Positions 52,417 through 61,924 of a stretch of 64,000 nucleotides of DNA are shown here, one piece after another (within the stretch, counting starts at the first letter, position 1; each line of letters begins with the position of its first letter). The position numbers and the translations under genes were made by a program. Below the pieces are notes generated by a model. It searched no databases. It had not been told where the DNA came from and saw only the letters and a list, made by a program, of their open reading frames with translations. This DNA is from Phytopythium helicoides (Eukaryota; Oomycota; Peronosporomycetes; Pythiales; Pythiaceae). The stretch is taken from positions 186,001 through 250,000 of the forward strand of contig JANFNE010000037.1 of the NCBI GenBank assembly GCA_024867545.1, written 5' to 3'.

Positions 52417-53946
52417 CTACTTTCTTAAGGGCTGGATGAGCAACTGGGAGGCGTCGACGCGGCCGTAGCCATACTGGTTGTTGGGGAAGGCCGAGTCGAG
52501 CGTGCCGCCGCACGTGAAACCCGTCGACTTGGACAGCGTCGTGGTGGCTGCAGAATCCTGGAGGAGCTGCAGCACCTGGTCGTACGTGAGCGTGGGCTTG
52601 GCGCTCAGCAGCAGTGCGACGGCCCCTGTCACGTGAGGAGTAGCCATACTCGTGCCCGACTTGAAGCACACACCCGTATCACTCGTGTAGCTCGCCGATA
52701 GGATGAGCGAGCCCGGCGCCGAGATATCTGGTTTTCGCAGCCCGTTGACTGTCGGACCCTTGCTGCTGAAGCTCGCGAGCTTGTCGTTCACGTCCGTGGC
52801 GCCGACCGAGATGATGTTGGCGTAGTCGCCGGGCGTCGTGATGGTTGCACACGTCGACCCGGTGTTACCTGCAGCCACGATTGGGATGATGCCGGCCGCA
52901 CGCCACGCCGCAACCACATCTACAAACGTGGAGAGACCCTGGCCGCCACCCCAACTGTTGTTCACGATGCGGGGCGCTTTCGTGCAGTCTTTGGTAGCAC
53001 CGTCGGGGGTCGTCGGGCAAAGCATGAACTGGAAGCACTTGATAAGATCGGCCGCGTAGCAGCCATCGGATCGACAACCCTTGCACATGAACCACGTGGC
53101 TTGAGGCGCAACACCCATGCCATTTGTGCCGACGATCGTGCCGACCACGTGAGTTCCGTGGCCATTGACGTCGTACGGCGTCGGAAGGAGTTTTTCAGGG
53201 TCGTACCAGTTGTACGAGCTGCGGAAGCTGCCCGAGATGGCCTTGTGCGTGGCACGAACGCCAGTGTCAATGACACCGATCACAACTCCCTTGCCGTAGT
53301 TTTGAGAGTTCCACACGGTCGGAGCGTTGATCTTGCTCACACCCCACTGAGCTGTGGTCGTCGTCGAGGTTGTCGAGGTCGTAGACGCCGTCGTCGCATC
53401 CTCCATGGGCATTGCGACCGTCGAGAGCACCGGCCGCATGAGTGGGAACACATATTCAGTTTCGACACGTTCAACATCGGGATGATCCTGAAGCTCCTCG
53501 ATCAGCTCCTGCGTAGCTCCTTTGAGGTACAAGTTGTTGGTCAGCCACAGGCTCTCCACAGAGATGAAGGGGTTTGTCGAGCTGCTGCCGGATGTCTTTG
53601 CCGCTTTGTTCAGGAAGGCGTGCACGCTACTTTGAGATCGCTGTGCGTGGGCTGTGAGTCCGTCATGTACAGCAGCCACTCGCTCGGCTCGAGAGCTAAA
53701 CTTTTGGCCCCGTAGCGATCCCAATGCAGTCGTCGTGCCGACTTTCATGTGGACAAACACGTTTTGCCGCTGAGTAGCTCTCTGGGAGACTCGAGTTCCC
53801 GTGGACGATGCGGCTGCATTGTTTGTGGACCGACCCGTTGTCGTGCCCAATGCCATGACGAGTGCTGAGGAGTGATCCGAGCCTGGAGAAATAATGGCTG
53901 CGGCGAAAAGAGCAGCAGATACGAGGAACGAGTAGATGCGAGCCAT
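52417..53946 (-). CDS. secreted subtilisin-like serine protease (S8)
   Basis: An intact, intronless gene of 509 residues. The signal peptide covers about residues 1-20. An inhibitor-I9-type propeptide lies within about 60-170 (NVFVHMKVG near its start, VERVETEYVFPL at its end). The catalytic domain begins after a Thr/Ser-rich linker (185-199) at AQWGVSKINAP. Catalytic residues are Asp227 (VIGVIDTG), His263 (NGHGTHVVGT) and Ser433 (SGTSMATPH), with the oxyanion Asn361 in AAGNTGS. Eight or more Cys in the catalytic domain suggest disulfides and an extracellular site of action. The protease ends at residue 509 without a P-domain or anchor, so it is a simple secreted subtilase. Such enzymes in oomycetes degrade host or environmental protein. 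A lone propeptide-like gene occurs at 61.4 kb. Confidence 0.95.
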   Translation of the reverse strand: MARIYSFLVSAALFAAAIISPGSDHSSALVMALGTTTGRSTNNAAASSTGTRVSQRATQRQNVFVHMKVGTTTALGSLRGQKFSSRAERVAAVHDGLTAHAQRSQSSVHAFLNKAAKTSGSSSTNPFISVESLWLTNNLYLKGATQELIEELQDHPDVERVETEYVFPLMRPVLSTVAMPMEDATTASTTSTTSTTTTAQWGVSKINAPTVWNSQNYGKGVVIGVIDTGVRATHKAISGSFRSSYNWYDPEKLLPTPYDVNGHGTHVVGTIVGTNGMGVAPQATWFMCKGCRSDGCYAADLIKCFQFMLCPTTPDGATKDCTKAPRIVNNSWGGGQGLSTFVDVVAAWRAAGIIPIVAAGNTGSTCATITTPGDYANIISVGATDVNDKLASFSSKGPTVNGLRKPDISAPGSLILSASYTSDTGVCFKSGTSMATPHVTGAVALLLSAKPTLTYDQVLQLLQDSAATTTLSKSTGFTCGGTLDSAFPNNQYGYGRVDASQLLIQPLRK

Positions 53947-54394
53947 TGTCGCGAGGCTGGAAAGTGTTCGAGGCTGTCAGGACCACGCTGGCGGTTGCGA
54001 GCAAAAGCGCAAATGGCAACTACAACAAAGGAAATGGCAGCCGTTTGTCGTGTGACATATTCGACTATTCTTGGGGCTCGCGCAGCACGAAGCCGCGAGC
54101 GGTGCATGCTGCTTTCTATCCTTTTGGAACTGCGATCGAGCAGCAAGGAGCCGCTTGCGGGAACGTTCACCGCTTCGCGGCAGGAAACAACTATATTTGC
54201 TCGCGGCGACACATTTCTGGAGGTTTGTCAATGCAACGAGGGAAAGAAGAACTGCCACAGAGAAGATAAAGAAAATCTATCAACAACGACGACGACGCGA
54301 GGATCACACAGAGCGGAACGGAACTGGGCGGAGGTGTATTCATGCTGTTATCCCCAAAGCACCCTCTGCTCTAGTCGCGGCGAAGCGACTGCAC
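53947..54394. other. spacer, no supported gene
   Basis: Holds the protease promoter and the eL27 3' flank. ORFs in both strands are unlike proteins. No motif found. Confidence 0.5.
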
Positions 54395-55182
54395 TTAGAA
54401 GCGGAGCTTCTTGAAGAAGAAGCTGACACCAGCCGCCTTCTTCTCCGACTTGGAGGCAGCCTGGTTCAGGTAGCTGCAATACAGAAAAGAAAAAAAAAAC
54501 TCGCGATGAGTGCCACGACGCCTACAACCATCACACAACGCAGCTGCACGCACCGCTCCTCGAAGACCTTCTTGATGGTCTTGCGGGACTCCTTGCGCTG
54601 CTCCGGGTTGTTGAGCACCTCATCGTCGAGGACCTTCTTCAGGTCGATGTCGGCCACGTAGCGCGTGGGCATGATGTGGTTGTAGTTGACGTACTTGACG
54701 AACGGCTTAATCTTGGAGCGCTTGGCAAGCTTCTTCTTGCCCATGGCGCGCGTCACCTTGCGCGGGTAGCGGTCAATACCCGCGACTGCACCACAAAATC
54801 CCCACCAGCACCTTCATCAGTCCTCCAGCCTTTTTTCTCGACGCTGCGCTGCTGCGCCACAAAAACCCACCGATGGCGTGGCCGAACTTGCGGTCACCGC
54901 GGCCCTCGTCGTACGTCTTGACGACGATGGCCTTGCGGCCAGCGAAGCGGCCGTTCAGCAGCACAACGACCTTGCCGTTCTTGACACTGCGCCACCACCG
55001 CACATGAGCCCTCTTTTCCCCATTTTCCTCTCGCCAGGCGGCCGCCAGGCGCCTCCTCCCCCTCCTGTCGCCGCCTAAAAAGTCCGATTCGCCCCTGTTT
55101 TCGCCTGGGAGGGGGGAGCCGCGCGCCGCGACCGCCGCATGCGAGCGCGCAGGAGCTATAAGGCCGCAACGTACATGCCCAT
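54395..55182 (-). CDS. RPL27: ribosomal protein eL27
   Basis: A large-subunit ribosomal protein. Exons: 55182-55175, 54986-54871, 54785-54554 and 54473-54395. Introns of 188, 85 and 80 bases are GT-AG and in phase. The 144-residue product reads [19 protein letters not shown], then [28 protein letters not shown] and [28 protein letters not shown], and ends FFFKKLRF. The KOW motif near the start and the C-terminus agree with eL27 throughout. The first coding exon would be only eight bases (ATG GGC AT), giving MGIVKNG where relatives have MGKF(M/L)K. The start is therefore the least certain part. Everything from exon 2 on is secure. Confidence 0.93.
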
Positions 55183-56024
55183 GATGAAGATTCTTGGGAG
55201 TTTTGGTGCAGTTCCGTACTGGGCGAAGCGATGGCCGCGCGCAGTCGCCGCGGTCAGTGACCGCCAACCAATTTTACGGTCGGGAGCGCCTGAGGCGCTG
55301 CGAGTGATTTGATTGGACGAAAGTGGGCTTAACAACTTAACGGATACGGGGTGCGCCGCGGTTCGGCGGTTACGGACCGGTTCGGGAGACCTCGAGAGAA
55401 GGAGACGGCACTCGAGAGAGGGAGAAGTGAAGTGCCCCAACGGTGGCGTCTGAAGTAACACGCGACGATTGTTCTTGTTCACTGACTGGCCGGACCAAGT
55501 GGACTGCGTGCTCAGGATCCTGGTTGGAACTGGGCTTTGACTTGTCAGGCACCCATGGACAATCGATCCTGTGCAGCTGGGTACTCACATGCCGATGCTG
55601 TCAATAGAAATCAAGGCTCCACTAAAGATGCATCATTCGGAGAGCATGATTTTCACGAATATTGAACAAAGTGCTGAAGTTGTAGCTCGACAAGCTTTTC
55701 CGCTCAGCTGAGATAACTCGCGGAGTTGGTTTAGCACGCGAGATGGCGAGGAGGCCATTGATCGGTCAGATCCACTGGCTCGACTTGCCTGCGTGAAAGA
55801 TGAGCCCAAATGGCTTTGCTCGCTTTGATTATCATCACGAAGACAAACGATCATCACAATCCTTCATCACAACAGAAAACCGAATGAGAACACAGAATTG
55901 AACCAACCAGTCTGGTCTCATATTCGTTCAGCCAAATGAAAGAAAAGGAAGCGAAATATGCAATGCGTGATGTCAAAAGACCACCCCGCTTCACTCAGAT
56001 AAGCCCAACGCCTCAAAACAGCAT
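55183..56024. other. intergenic region with eL27 promoter
   Basis: Divided between the eL27 upstream region and the 3' flank of the L-aspartate oxidase gene. ORFs are short and unsupported. No regulatory motif recognised. Confidence 0.5.
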
Positions 56025-57707
56025 TCACTTCTTCTCGGGCACAATGTAGTGCGTGCCCACGGAGGTCGTGCTGTTGAGGGCGGCAATCGAAATCTCCTTG
56101 GCAGCGCGCACAGCGTTGCGAAGTCCAGCCGAGCGGCGAGACACGCGGCACTCGCGGTGCAGCTTGTCGGCCTTGATCTCGAGTAGCGTCAGCTTCTCAA
56201 CGGCACTAGCCATACCCTCTCGAGTACGACGCGGTCCGACCGACTCCCACATGATGCGCTGCGTCGCCAGCAGAACCTCCTCGACTTCGTTCGGGAGAGG
56301 CTCGCGGAAGCCGTTCAGGTTCGCGAACGGATCGTTGTCGCCAGATGCCTCAGGACCAAACGAACGCTTGGCATACGTCTCGAGAAAGTTGTCAGCGGCA
56401 CTGCAGCCCCACACAAGACCTTCAAGCAGCGAGGTCGACGCCAGGCGGTTGGCGCCGTGGAGACCGGTGCAGCTAACCTCGCCAGCGGCGTACAGGCGCG
56501 GAATGCTTGTGGCGCCATTGAGGTCGACCTCAACTCCACCGCAGTGGTAATGTGCCGCCGGGACAACCGGCATCGGCTCCTTGGTCATGTCGATTCCGCG
56601 CTCAAGGCAGTGCTTGTAGATGGTCGGAAAGCGTTTCTTGAGCCACTCGCGGTTCTCATGCGAGATATCGAGGTACATGCACGGCTCGCCTTGCTTGTCC
56701 ATCTCCGACAGGATCGTACGGGCGACGACGTCGCGAGGAGCAAGCTCACCATCTGGGTGGTAGTCCTTGGCAAACGCGCGACCATTCTTGTCGCGAAGAA
56801 TGGCACCCTCACCACGCAGAGCCTCGGTTAGAAGGAATCGGCGCTCGTCGGGGATGTACAGCGTCGTAGGGTGGAACTGCACGTACTGCATGTTCTTGAG
56901 TTTGGCACCCGCACGAGCAGCAAGAGCAATGCCCTCACCGCGAGCTCCCTCTGGGTTTGACGTGTTCTTGTACACGTCGCCAACACCTCCAGTCGCAAGC
57001 AGAGTGAACGGTGCGCGATAGTGCTCGACCTTGCCCTTGGTCGACACAGTCAGCACGCCGACGCACTCGCCGGCAGCGTTCTTGACAAGCTCAAAGGCAC
57101 TGCGGCCCGTGATCAGCTCGATGTTAGGGTGATCCTTGACTGCCTGGACCATGCTCGTGGAGATGGCCTGGCCGGTGTGGTCGGCCTTGTACAGGATGCG
57201 CGCGCGGTTGTGCGACGCCTCGAGCGTAAGGGCGAGGTCTCCACGCTCATCGCGCGTGAACGGCACCTTGGCGACATCGAGCAGGAGCTCCTCGACGCGA
57301 CCAGGTCCCTCGACTGCGAGCTTCTGGACAGCGATATCATCACACACTCCAGCACCAGCGCGGTGGACGTCCGACGCGAGCAGCTGGGGCGTGTCGTCCT
57401 CGCTCTTGTAGATGATGCCGCCCTGGGCGTAGAAGGTCGCGCAGTTGTTGGGATCTTCGGCAGCCGAGATCATGGTCACCTTGAGCCCCTGGTTCGCGAG
57501 ACGCAGCGCAGCCGAATTACCCGCGACGCCGCATCCAACAATGAGCGCCGAGCACTCGATCGTGTCATACGTGACGCCCTGGAGCGACGCCGACGACGAG
57601 CGGCGCAGCGTTCCGACGCTCATCGTACGACGCGGAACGAGCGCATTGTCGCCGCAAGAGGCTCCGAACGGCGCGTGCGAGGCGCGGGCGAGCTCGATCT
57701 GGGTCAT
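56025..57707 (-). CDS. nadB: L-aspartate oxidase (NAD biosynthesis)
   Basis: A 560-residue FAD enzyme of the succinate dehydrogenase/fumarate reductase flavoprotein family. The dinucleotide motif is VGCGVAGNSAALRLA at about 57-71, followed by YAQGGI. Catalytic and substrate parts appear as HPTTL, LLTEALRGEGAILRD and HYHCGGVEVDLNGAT, then YAAGEVSCTGLHGANRLAS and SLLEGLVWG. The block GGV(E)VD..G.T..P.LYA.GE(V)..TGLHGANR distinguishes NadB from fumarate reductase. It oxidises L-aspartate to iminoaspartate, the first step of de novo NAD synthesis from aspartate. The first 45 residues are Arg/Ser-rich and acid-poor, consistent with an organelle-targeting peptide. Intact and intronless. No NadA or NadC gene is in the window. 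Confidence 0.88.
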   Translation of the reverse strand: MTQIELARASHAPFGASCGDNALVPRRTMSVGTLRRSSSASLQGVTYDTIECSALIVGCGVAGNSAALRLANQGLKVTMISAAEDPNNCATFYAQGGIIYKSEDDTPQLLASDVHRAGAGVCDDIAVQKLAVEGPGRVEELLLDVAKVPFTRDERGDLALTLEASHNRARILYKADHTGQAISTSMVQAVKDHPNIELITGRSAFELVKNAAGECVGVLTVSTKGKVEHYRAPFTLLATGGVGDVYKNTSNPEGARGEGIALAARAGAKLKNMQYVQFHPTTLYIPDERRFLLTEALRGEGAILRDKNGRAFAKDYHPDGELAPRDVVARTILSEMDKQGEPCMYLDISHENREWLKKRFPTIYKHCLERGIDMTKEPMPVVPAAHYHCGGVEVDLNGATSIPRLYAAGEVSCTGLHGANRLASTSLLEGLVWGCSAADNFLETYAKRSFGPEASGDNDPFANLNGFREPLPNEVEEVLLATQRIMWESVGPRRTREGMASAVEKLTLLEIKADKLHRECRVSRRSAGLRNAVRAAKEISIAALNSTTSVGTHYIVPEKK

Positions 57708-58598
57708 GGCTTGGGCTTAAGGCTTGGAAACTTGGAGGGGGAGGGCCTGGCGTCTAGTGGCAGGCGGTGAAGGCGGCGTACTTCTTGTTGAAAGTCCACG
57801 AGCTCTTCACGGACATCAAGGCGGGGCGCCAGCGAGTGTCGAAAGTAGCAGCGTGAGGTGGACACTTGACTGCCTCGCGACCTGATCCGGTGGACGCTTG
57901 GACACTTGAGCTCGAGCCGGCGAATCGCGCAATGAACCGATTGCGTTACCCGACGAATGGCGGCCTCGGCGCCAGAATCCGACTTGAACTGTGTATACCT
58001 ATACAAAAATCAAGTATAGAACCCGTCTTTCTGCCCCCCGCGAGTCAGCAGCAAGGAGACCCTTGCGTCCCTCGATTGCACCCGGCAGAGGCCGCGGATT
58101 GGCGACCAGCTGGTGAGCGAGGGGAAGGGGAGGCGCGGTCGCTCTCCGCGTGCTTGTGACTTGGACCGAGTATGCGGCCGCGTGGGTAGCTGGATCGTGC
58201 GGAATTCCAGCGGAAGGCGCAGTGTAGAGACACGCCGCGATCCGAGCACCAATCGCGAGGAGCAATCGCGGACATCACATTCAGAGCTCGTGGTCAATGT
58301 TGGCGCTCACTTCGATACAACCACAGCAGTGTGGATGCGTGCGATCGCTTGCAGTTGCGTCTTGATGACGGCTGCGTCCTCGTTCCAGATGGCTTGAAAT
58401 GGCGAGAGCCACGTCCAACTGTGCAAAAATACCGGTATACTCGAACACCCGATAACAATACCGGTATTAATTAAAACACTCCATTGGTTATAAATAATAT
58501 AGGTACATAACCGGTATGAATACCCGCACCGGATTGGCTGGAAAGAGGTCATCAACGGTATCTTGGCCAAGAGCCGCATACAAAAGATCCGCGTCAAG
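57708..58598. other. divergent intergenic region
   Basis: Contains the promoters of the L-aspartate oxidase (minus) and RCC1-repeat (plus) genes. The right part is AT-rich with three ACCGGTAT elements (58429-58517). No ORF with family resemblance. Confidence 0.5.
58429..58517. promoter_or_regulatory. three ACCGGTAT elements, two palindromic
   Basis: ATACCGGTAT at 58429-58438 and AATACCGGTATT at 58457-58468 are perfect palindromes. ACCGGTAT at 58510-58517 is a half-match. They lie 82-170 bases before the RCC1-repeat start, in an AT-rich setting, as expected of a dimeric activator site. The factor is unknown. Confidence 0.45.
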
Positions 58599-59779
58599 AT
58601 GAAGCTGAAGCTGCTGCTGCTGCTGCTGCGATGTGGCGTTGCCCTCGTATCGGCCGAGGAGCTGGCGGTGGCGCCGCTGGACATTGACGAGACGACCATC
58701 GCGGTGGGCATCGAGCACTCGTGCGCCATCCACACGCAGTCGTACAACGACGTGGGCGGCCGCGTGCTCTGCTGGGGCAGCGACTACGGCGGCCAGAGCT
58801 CGCCTCCCTCTGTGTGTTATGCTGCAAGATGTTGAAACTGCTTAGTGGGGAGAAAAAAAGCTGATGGAAGCGGTGGCGCAGGGCGAGTTCATTCAGGTGA
58901 GCAGCGGACGGCTGCACTCGTGCGGCGTGCTGATCGACGAGACGCTCGAGTGCTGGGGAGCCGGCGCGCCGGTCAAGAAGCCGCCGGGGAGGTTCGAGCA
59001 GGTCAGCAGCGGAGATTTCCACTCGTGCGCCATCCTCAAGGACCAGAGTATCCAGTGCTGGGGTTTGTGCTGTCCTTCGTTGGCTGTCGTTGACAGCATC
59101 TTTTTTTTTTTGTTCTTCTTCGAACGAGCTGAACGAAATCTTGCACCAGGGACGGCGCTGGGAGGCGTCACGAGTCCGCCCAGCGGACACTTTGTACAGG
59201 TCAGCTGCGGCAAGAATTTTTCGTGCGCGATCGCAGTCGATGGAGCCGTCAAGTGCTGGGGCGAAAACGGACAGGTGATGCGGACCACTGAAGACTACCA
59301 GCTTGACGTTGACTCACGTTTCTCTGTTTGCAGGGTCAGTTGAATGTCGATCCGAAGCTTCGCTTCCGACAGATCTCCGCGTCACCGGGAGATTTCGTGT
59401 GCGGAGTAACAGTTGACCACGACATAAAGTGTTGGGGCGACAATCGCCGCGGACAGGCAACTCCCCCTACCGACAGCAAGTTTACTCTTGTCAGCACCAG
59501 TCGCCTCTCTGCTTGCGGACTCAAGGTGGATGGAATGTTGTTGACACCCGTTTATTTTGAACTACTTCTCGATTCTGATGAAATGCTCACCAGATGGACA
59601 AGACCGTGTCATGTTGGGGAATGCGTTCAGGTGTGACTGCGGCGCCAACGACGGTGCAGTTCGACGAGCTGTCCTTGGGGTGGAACCATGGATGTGGAAT
59701 TCGCTTCGAGGACGGTCGCGTCCAGTGCTGGGGCGACCGTACAGGAGATCGCCTCTTGGTGCCTTCCGACCTTGCATGA
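58599..59779 (+). CDS. secreted RCC1-repeat protein
   Basis: Exons: 58599-58811, 58882-59062, 59150-59274, 59334-59525 and 59594-59779. Introns of 70, 87, 59 and 68 bases are GT-AG and all phases agree, giving 298 residues. The Met at 58599 opens a signal peptide (MKLKLLLLLLRCGVALVSA). The rest is about six RCC1-like repeats of 40-50 residues, each with a core pattern (F)xQVSxGxxHSCA(I/V)... followed by (I/V)xCWG. Pairs of Cys in each repeat (HSC and CWG) suggest disulfides in a secreted beta-propeller, unlike nuclear RCC1, which lacks them. Introns fall near repeat boundaries. Extracellular RCC1-like proteins are known in bacteria and some protists; the ligand here is unknown. The first repeat is longer and reads HSCAIHTQSYNDVGG. 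Confidence 0.82.
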
Positions 59780-59826
59780 CAACGATCTCGCTAAAAACAC
59801 AAGAAACACAAGGATTCAGCATTTGT

Positions 59827-60420
59827 TCACAACTTATAGGCTTCATCTCGAAAAGCTTCGCTTCGGTCGGCAACGAGAACACGACGATCAGGACCACCCC
59901 ACGAGCCATCACCGCCTCTGTCCCCCATCATTGCCGGCTTCTTCAGCGGCTTTAGTAGCCGACCCACTCGAACACGAGGAACAACATCGAGTGCTCGACT
60001 ACTGCCTCCGAGCGCGGCTTGCTTGCCTAAAAGTTGCTCGATTGCTTCCAGACTCAGCGAATCCCACTGCCGACGAGCTTCTCCCTGCTCTTCCTCGTCA
60101 TTATCCTCGTTGCCTACATCGTCGAGATCTATGCCTGCCCATTGACGGCGAGGAAATGCATCAACAGCCGACGGTAGTTTGATGCTCTGCAGCCTTCGTT
60201 GCGTGTGCTTTTTCGCTTTTGCACTTATAATTGCGCTTGATGACGACCGAACTTGCTTGTGTTGAGTACTTGGCCGATTTGATACAGGAGTTGGATGCGA
60301 CGACGAAGAAGCCAGAGAAAACGAATTTGTCGTGGACGGACGCTCGTGCAAGATTAGCAACGACGAGTTCACCATATACTCTGCTGGTTTAGCAGCTTGT
60401 AGAGTAGACCACGTTATAGT
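59827..60420 (-). CDS. doubtful hypothetical protein
   Basis: An open frame of about 197 residues from MDSTITWST. The first 90 residues are Ser/Thr-rich, then WAGIDLDDVGNEDNDEEEQGEARRQWDSLSLEAIEQLLG is acidic with a helical look. The remainder is Arg/Gly-rich. It lies on the same strand as, and just downstream of, the cyclic-nucleotide-binding gene. The acidic/helical stretch has the look of real protein, but no family is recognised and the last part may be out of frame. Low confidence. Confidence 0.3.
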   Translation of the reverse strand, partial: TITWSTLQAAKPAEYMVNSSLLILHERPSTTNSFSLASSSSHPTPVSNRPSTQHKQVRSSSSAIISAKAKKHTQRRLQSIKLPSAVDAFPRRQWAGIDLDDVGNEDNDEEEQGEARRQWDSLSLEAIEQLLGKQAALGGSSRALDVVPRVRVGRLLKPLKKPAMMGDRGGDGSWGGPDRRVLVADRSEAFRDEAYKL

Positions 60421-60510
60421 CGAATCCATTCCAGCTGGCATCGATGCGCTATGCTGAAGTTGGCGTGGGCGTTTATCGCCTGCAGTCGTGGCTAGCCGAT
60501 ATTTTGGTTG

Positions 60511-61352
60511 CTATTGACCCAGTAGATCGGTTTGGTACAACTTTCCGAGGCGAGCGTTTGCTTCCATCACCTCTTTCAGCCCCAGCAGAAACATTTGCCT
60601 CAGATTCACCCCTCCGCCATAAATTCCCGCCATAAACAGCTTCTTCGCCTCGAATGGCGAGTCCCAACGAGAGTACGAGCGTACGTTCGGATTCTCTCGA
60701 GATCGCCTCGATCTTCTCGCGTGTCTCCTGTGATACCTTGACGCCAAATGGAGCGGAATTTTCCACTCGGAAGTGTCAAAGCTATCGATTTGAACTTGGC
60801 AGCGATCACAGAATAAGGTAGTGCTGTGTTCTTCTCGACGGGGTAAGCGAGCATCGCAGCTCCTGGTTTGAACATGCGCTCTGAAAGGACTACTTGCTTT
60901 TGCTTGTGATGCGCAAAACTGTTGAGCATCGAATCGTGGACCACAGGCTCAGGGGCCAGTCGGCGAGCAAGAAACCCTCCGCAGAGCACAAACACAAGCT
61001 CATGCGCATGCTCTCCTTGATGAAACAGCTCATCACCTGCAGCAAAGAACTTGAGTGTGAAAAGGTCGAACAGATTCTTCCATGGGATGTCAAGCGCAAC
61101 AGCAGCCAGGATCGGATTCTTGCCGAGCACATCATGTTGCACTTGAAAAGTCTTGAAACGTGCATTCGCGACGGTGGCAAGCAGATTAGATGCCGAGAAG
61201 GGTCGCTCTGCTGCTGCAGACCCCGGTCGAGCTGACTTTTTGGCCGAGGACGGTCTGCTGCTCGAAGAATTGGCGCCTGAGGATGACGAGAGCGATGAGC
61301 GAGATGCCGTGGGTGGTCTGGAGCGCACACTCGACCCGTCCGACGTCGCCAT
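60511..61352 (-). CDS. cyclic-nucleotide-binding-like protein (one frameshift)
   Basis: From the Met at 61352 a Ser/Arg-rich stretch of about 55 residues leads into a domain with the pattern of a cNMP-binding beta-roll: FTLKFFAAGDELFHQGEHAHELVFVLCGG, then a lengthened loop and PGAAMLAYPVEKNTALPYSVIA. The usual E and R of the phosphate-binding cassette are not obvious (the GFLARRL region comes instead), so nucleotide binding is uncertain. After AAKFK one base is missing in an A run near 60787. Restored, it continues IDSFDTSEWKIPLHLASRY and on to AKKLFMAGIYGGGVNLRQ, ending LYQTDLLGQ at 60511, for 280 residues. A second start at 61421 is possible. Probably a cytosolic regulatory protein or relic of a kinase regulatory subunit. 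Confidence 0.55.
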
Positions 61353-61447
61353 AGCTGCCAACTCTTCATGTGGCAATGAGCGCTTGCAAATAGGATCAAG
61401 TAAAAATAGTTGGGGTCTCATGAGGATCCGTGTTGGTGGCATCTCGC

Positions 61448-61924
61448 CTACTTGCCGCCGCCCTGGAGGTGGAAGATCTGCTCGGGGCGGATGCTCTGCA
61501 CGCTGTCGAGCTGCGCGAGCGCGATCAAGAGCGCGCCCGTGGCCTTCTTGAGCGCGACCGAGTTGTTGATCCACAGAAACTGCGCGCGCTCGTACTCGCC
61601 CTCGTGGCGCGCCAGCAGCGCCTTGACGGCGTCCTGCGCCGCGTCCGCGAACCGCTGGAGCGCATCGGCCACGCACGTCGCTCGCTGGCCTCGATCCGCT
61701 CCTTCAGCGCCTTGGCATGCGTCATCCAGCGCTTGGGCGGGCGACTGGAGCTGCAGCATGACGTCCGCGCGCAGCGAGTGGTCGGCGTCGGCGCGGATCG
61801 AGGCCAGCAGCGACGCGTCAATCTTGGCAGTCGCGGCATTGGTCGGAGACGCGGAGGCCATGGCGAGCAGCGACGGCGAGAGCAGCAGGAGCAGCAGGAG
61901 AAGCAGCAGCGACGTGAGGCGCAT
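61448..61924 (-). CDS. secreted orphan subtilase-propeptide-like protein
   Basis: A 158-residue protein from the Met at 61924, chosen because a strong signal peptide (ten Leu in a row) follows at once. The mature part is helical with an end segment (ARHEGEYERAQFLWINNSVAL and KKATGALLIALAQLDSVQSIRPEQ). This resembles the end of the inhibitor-I9 propeptide of the secreted subtilase at 52.4 kb (LWLTNNLYLKGATQELIEEL...VERVETE). No protease domain follows: after the stop at 61448 the sequence runs into the cyclic-nucleotide-binding gene. Two readings are possible, a free-standing secreted I9-type protease inhibitor or the 5' remnant of a subtilase gene. The frame is intact. A Met at 62038 further upstream would hide the signal peptide. 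Confidence 0.55.
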   Translation of the reverse strand: MRLTSLLLLLLLLLLSPSLLAMASASPTNAATAKIDASLLASIRADADHSLRADVMLQLQSPAQALDDACQGAEGADRGQRATCVADALQRFADAAQDAVKALLARHEGEYERAQFLWINNSVALKKATGALLIALAQLDSVQSIRPEQIFHLQGGGK

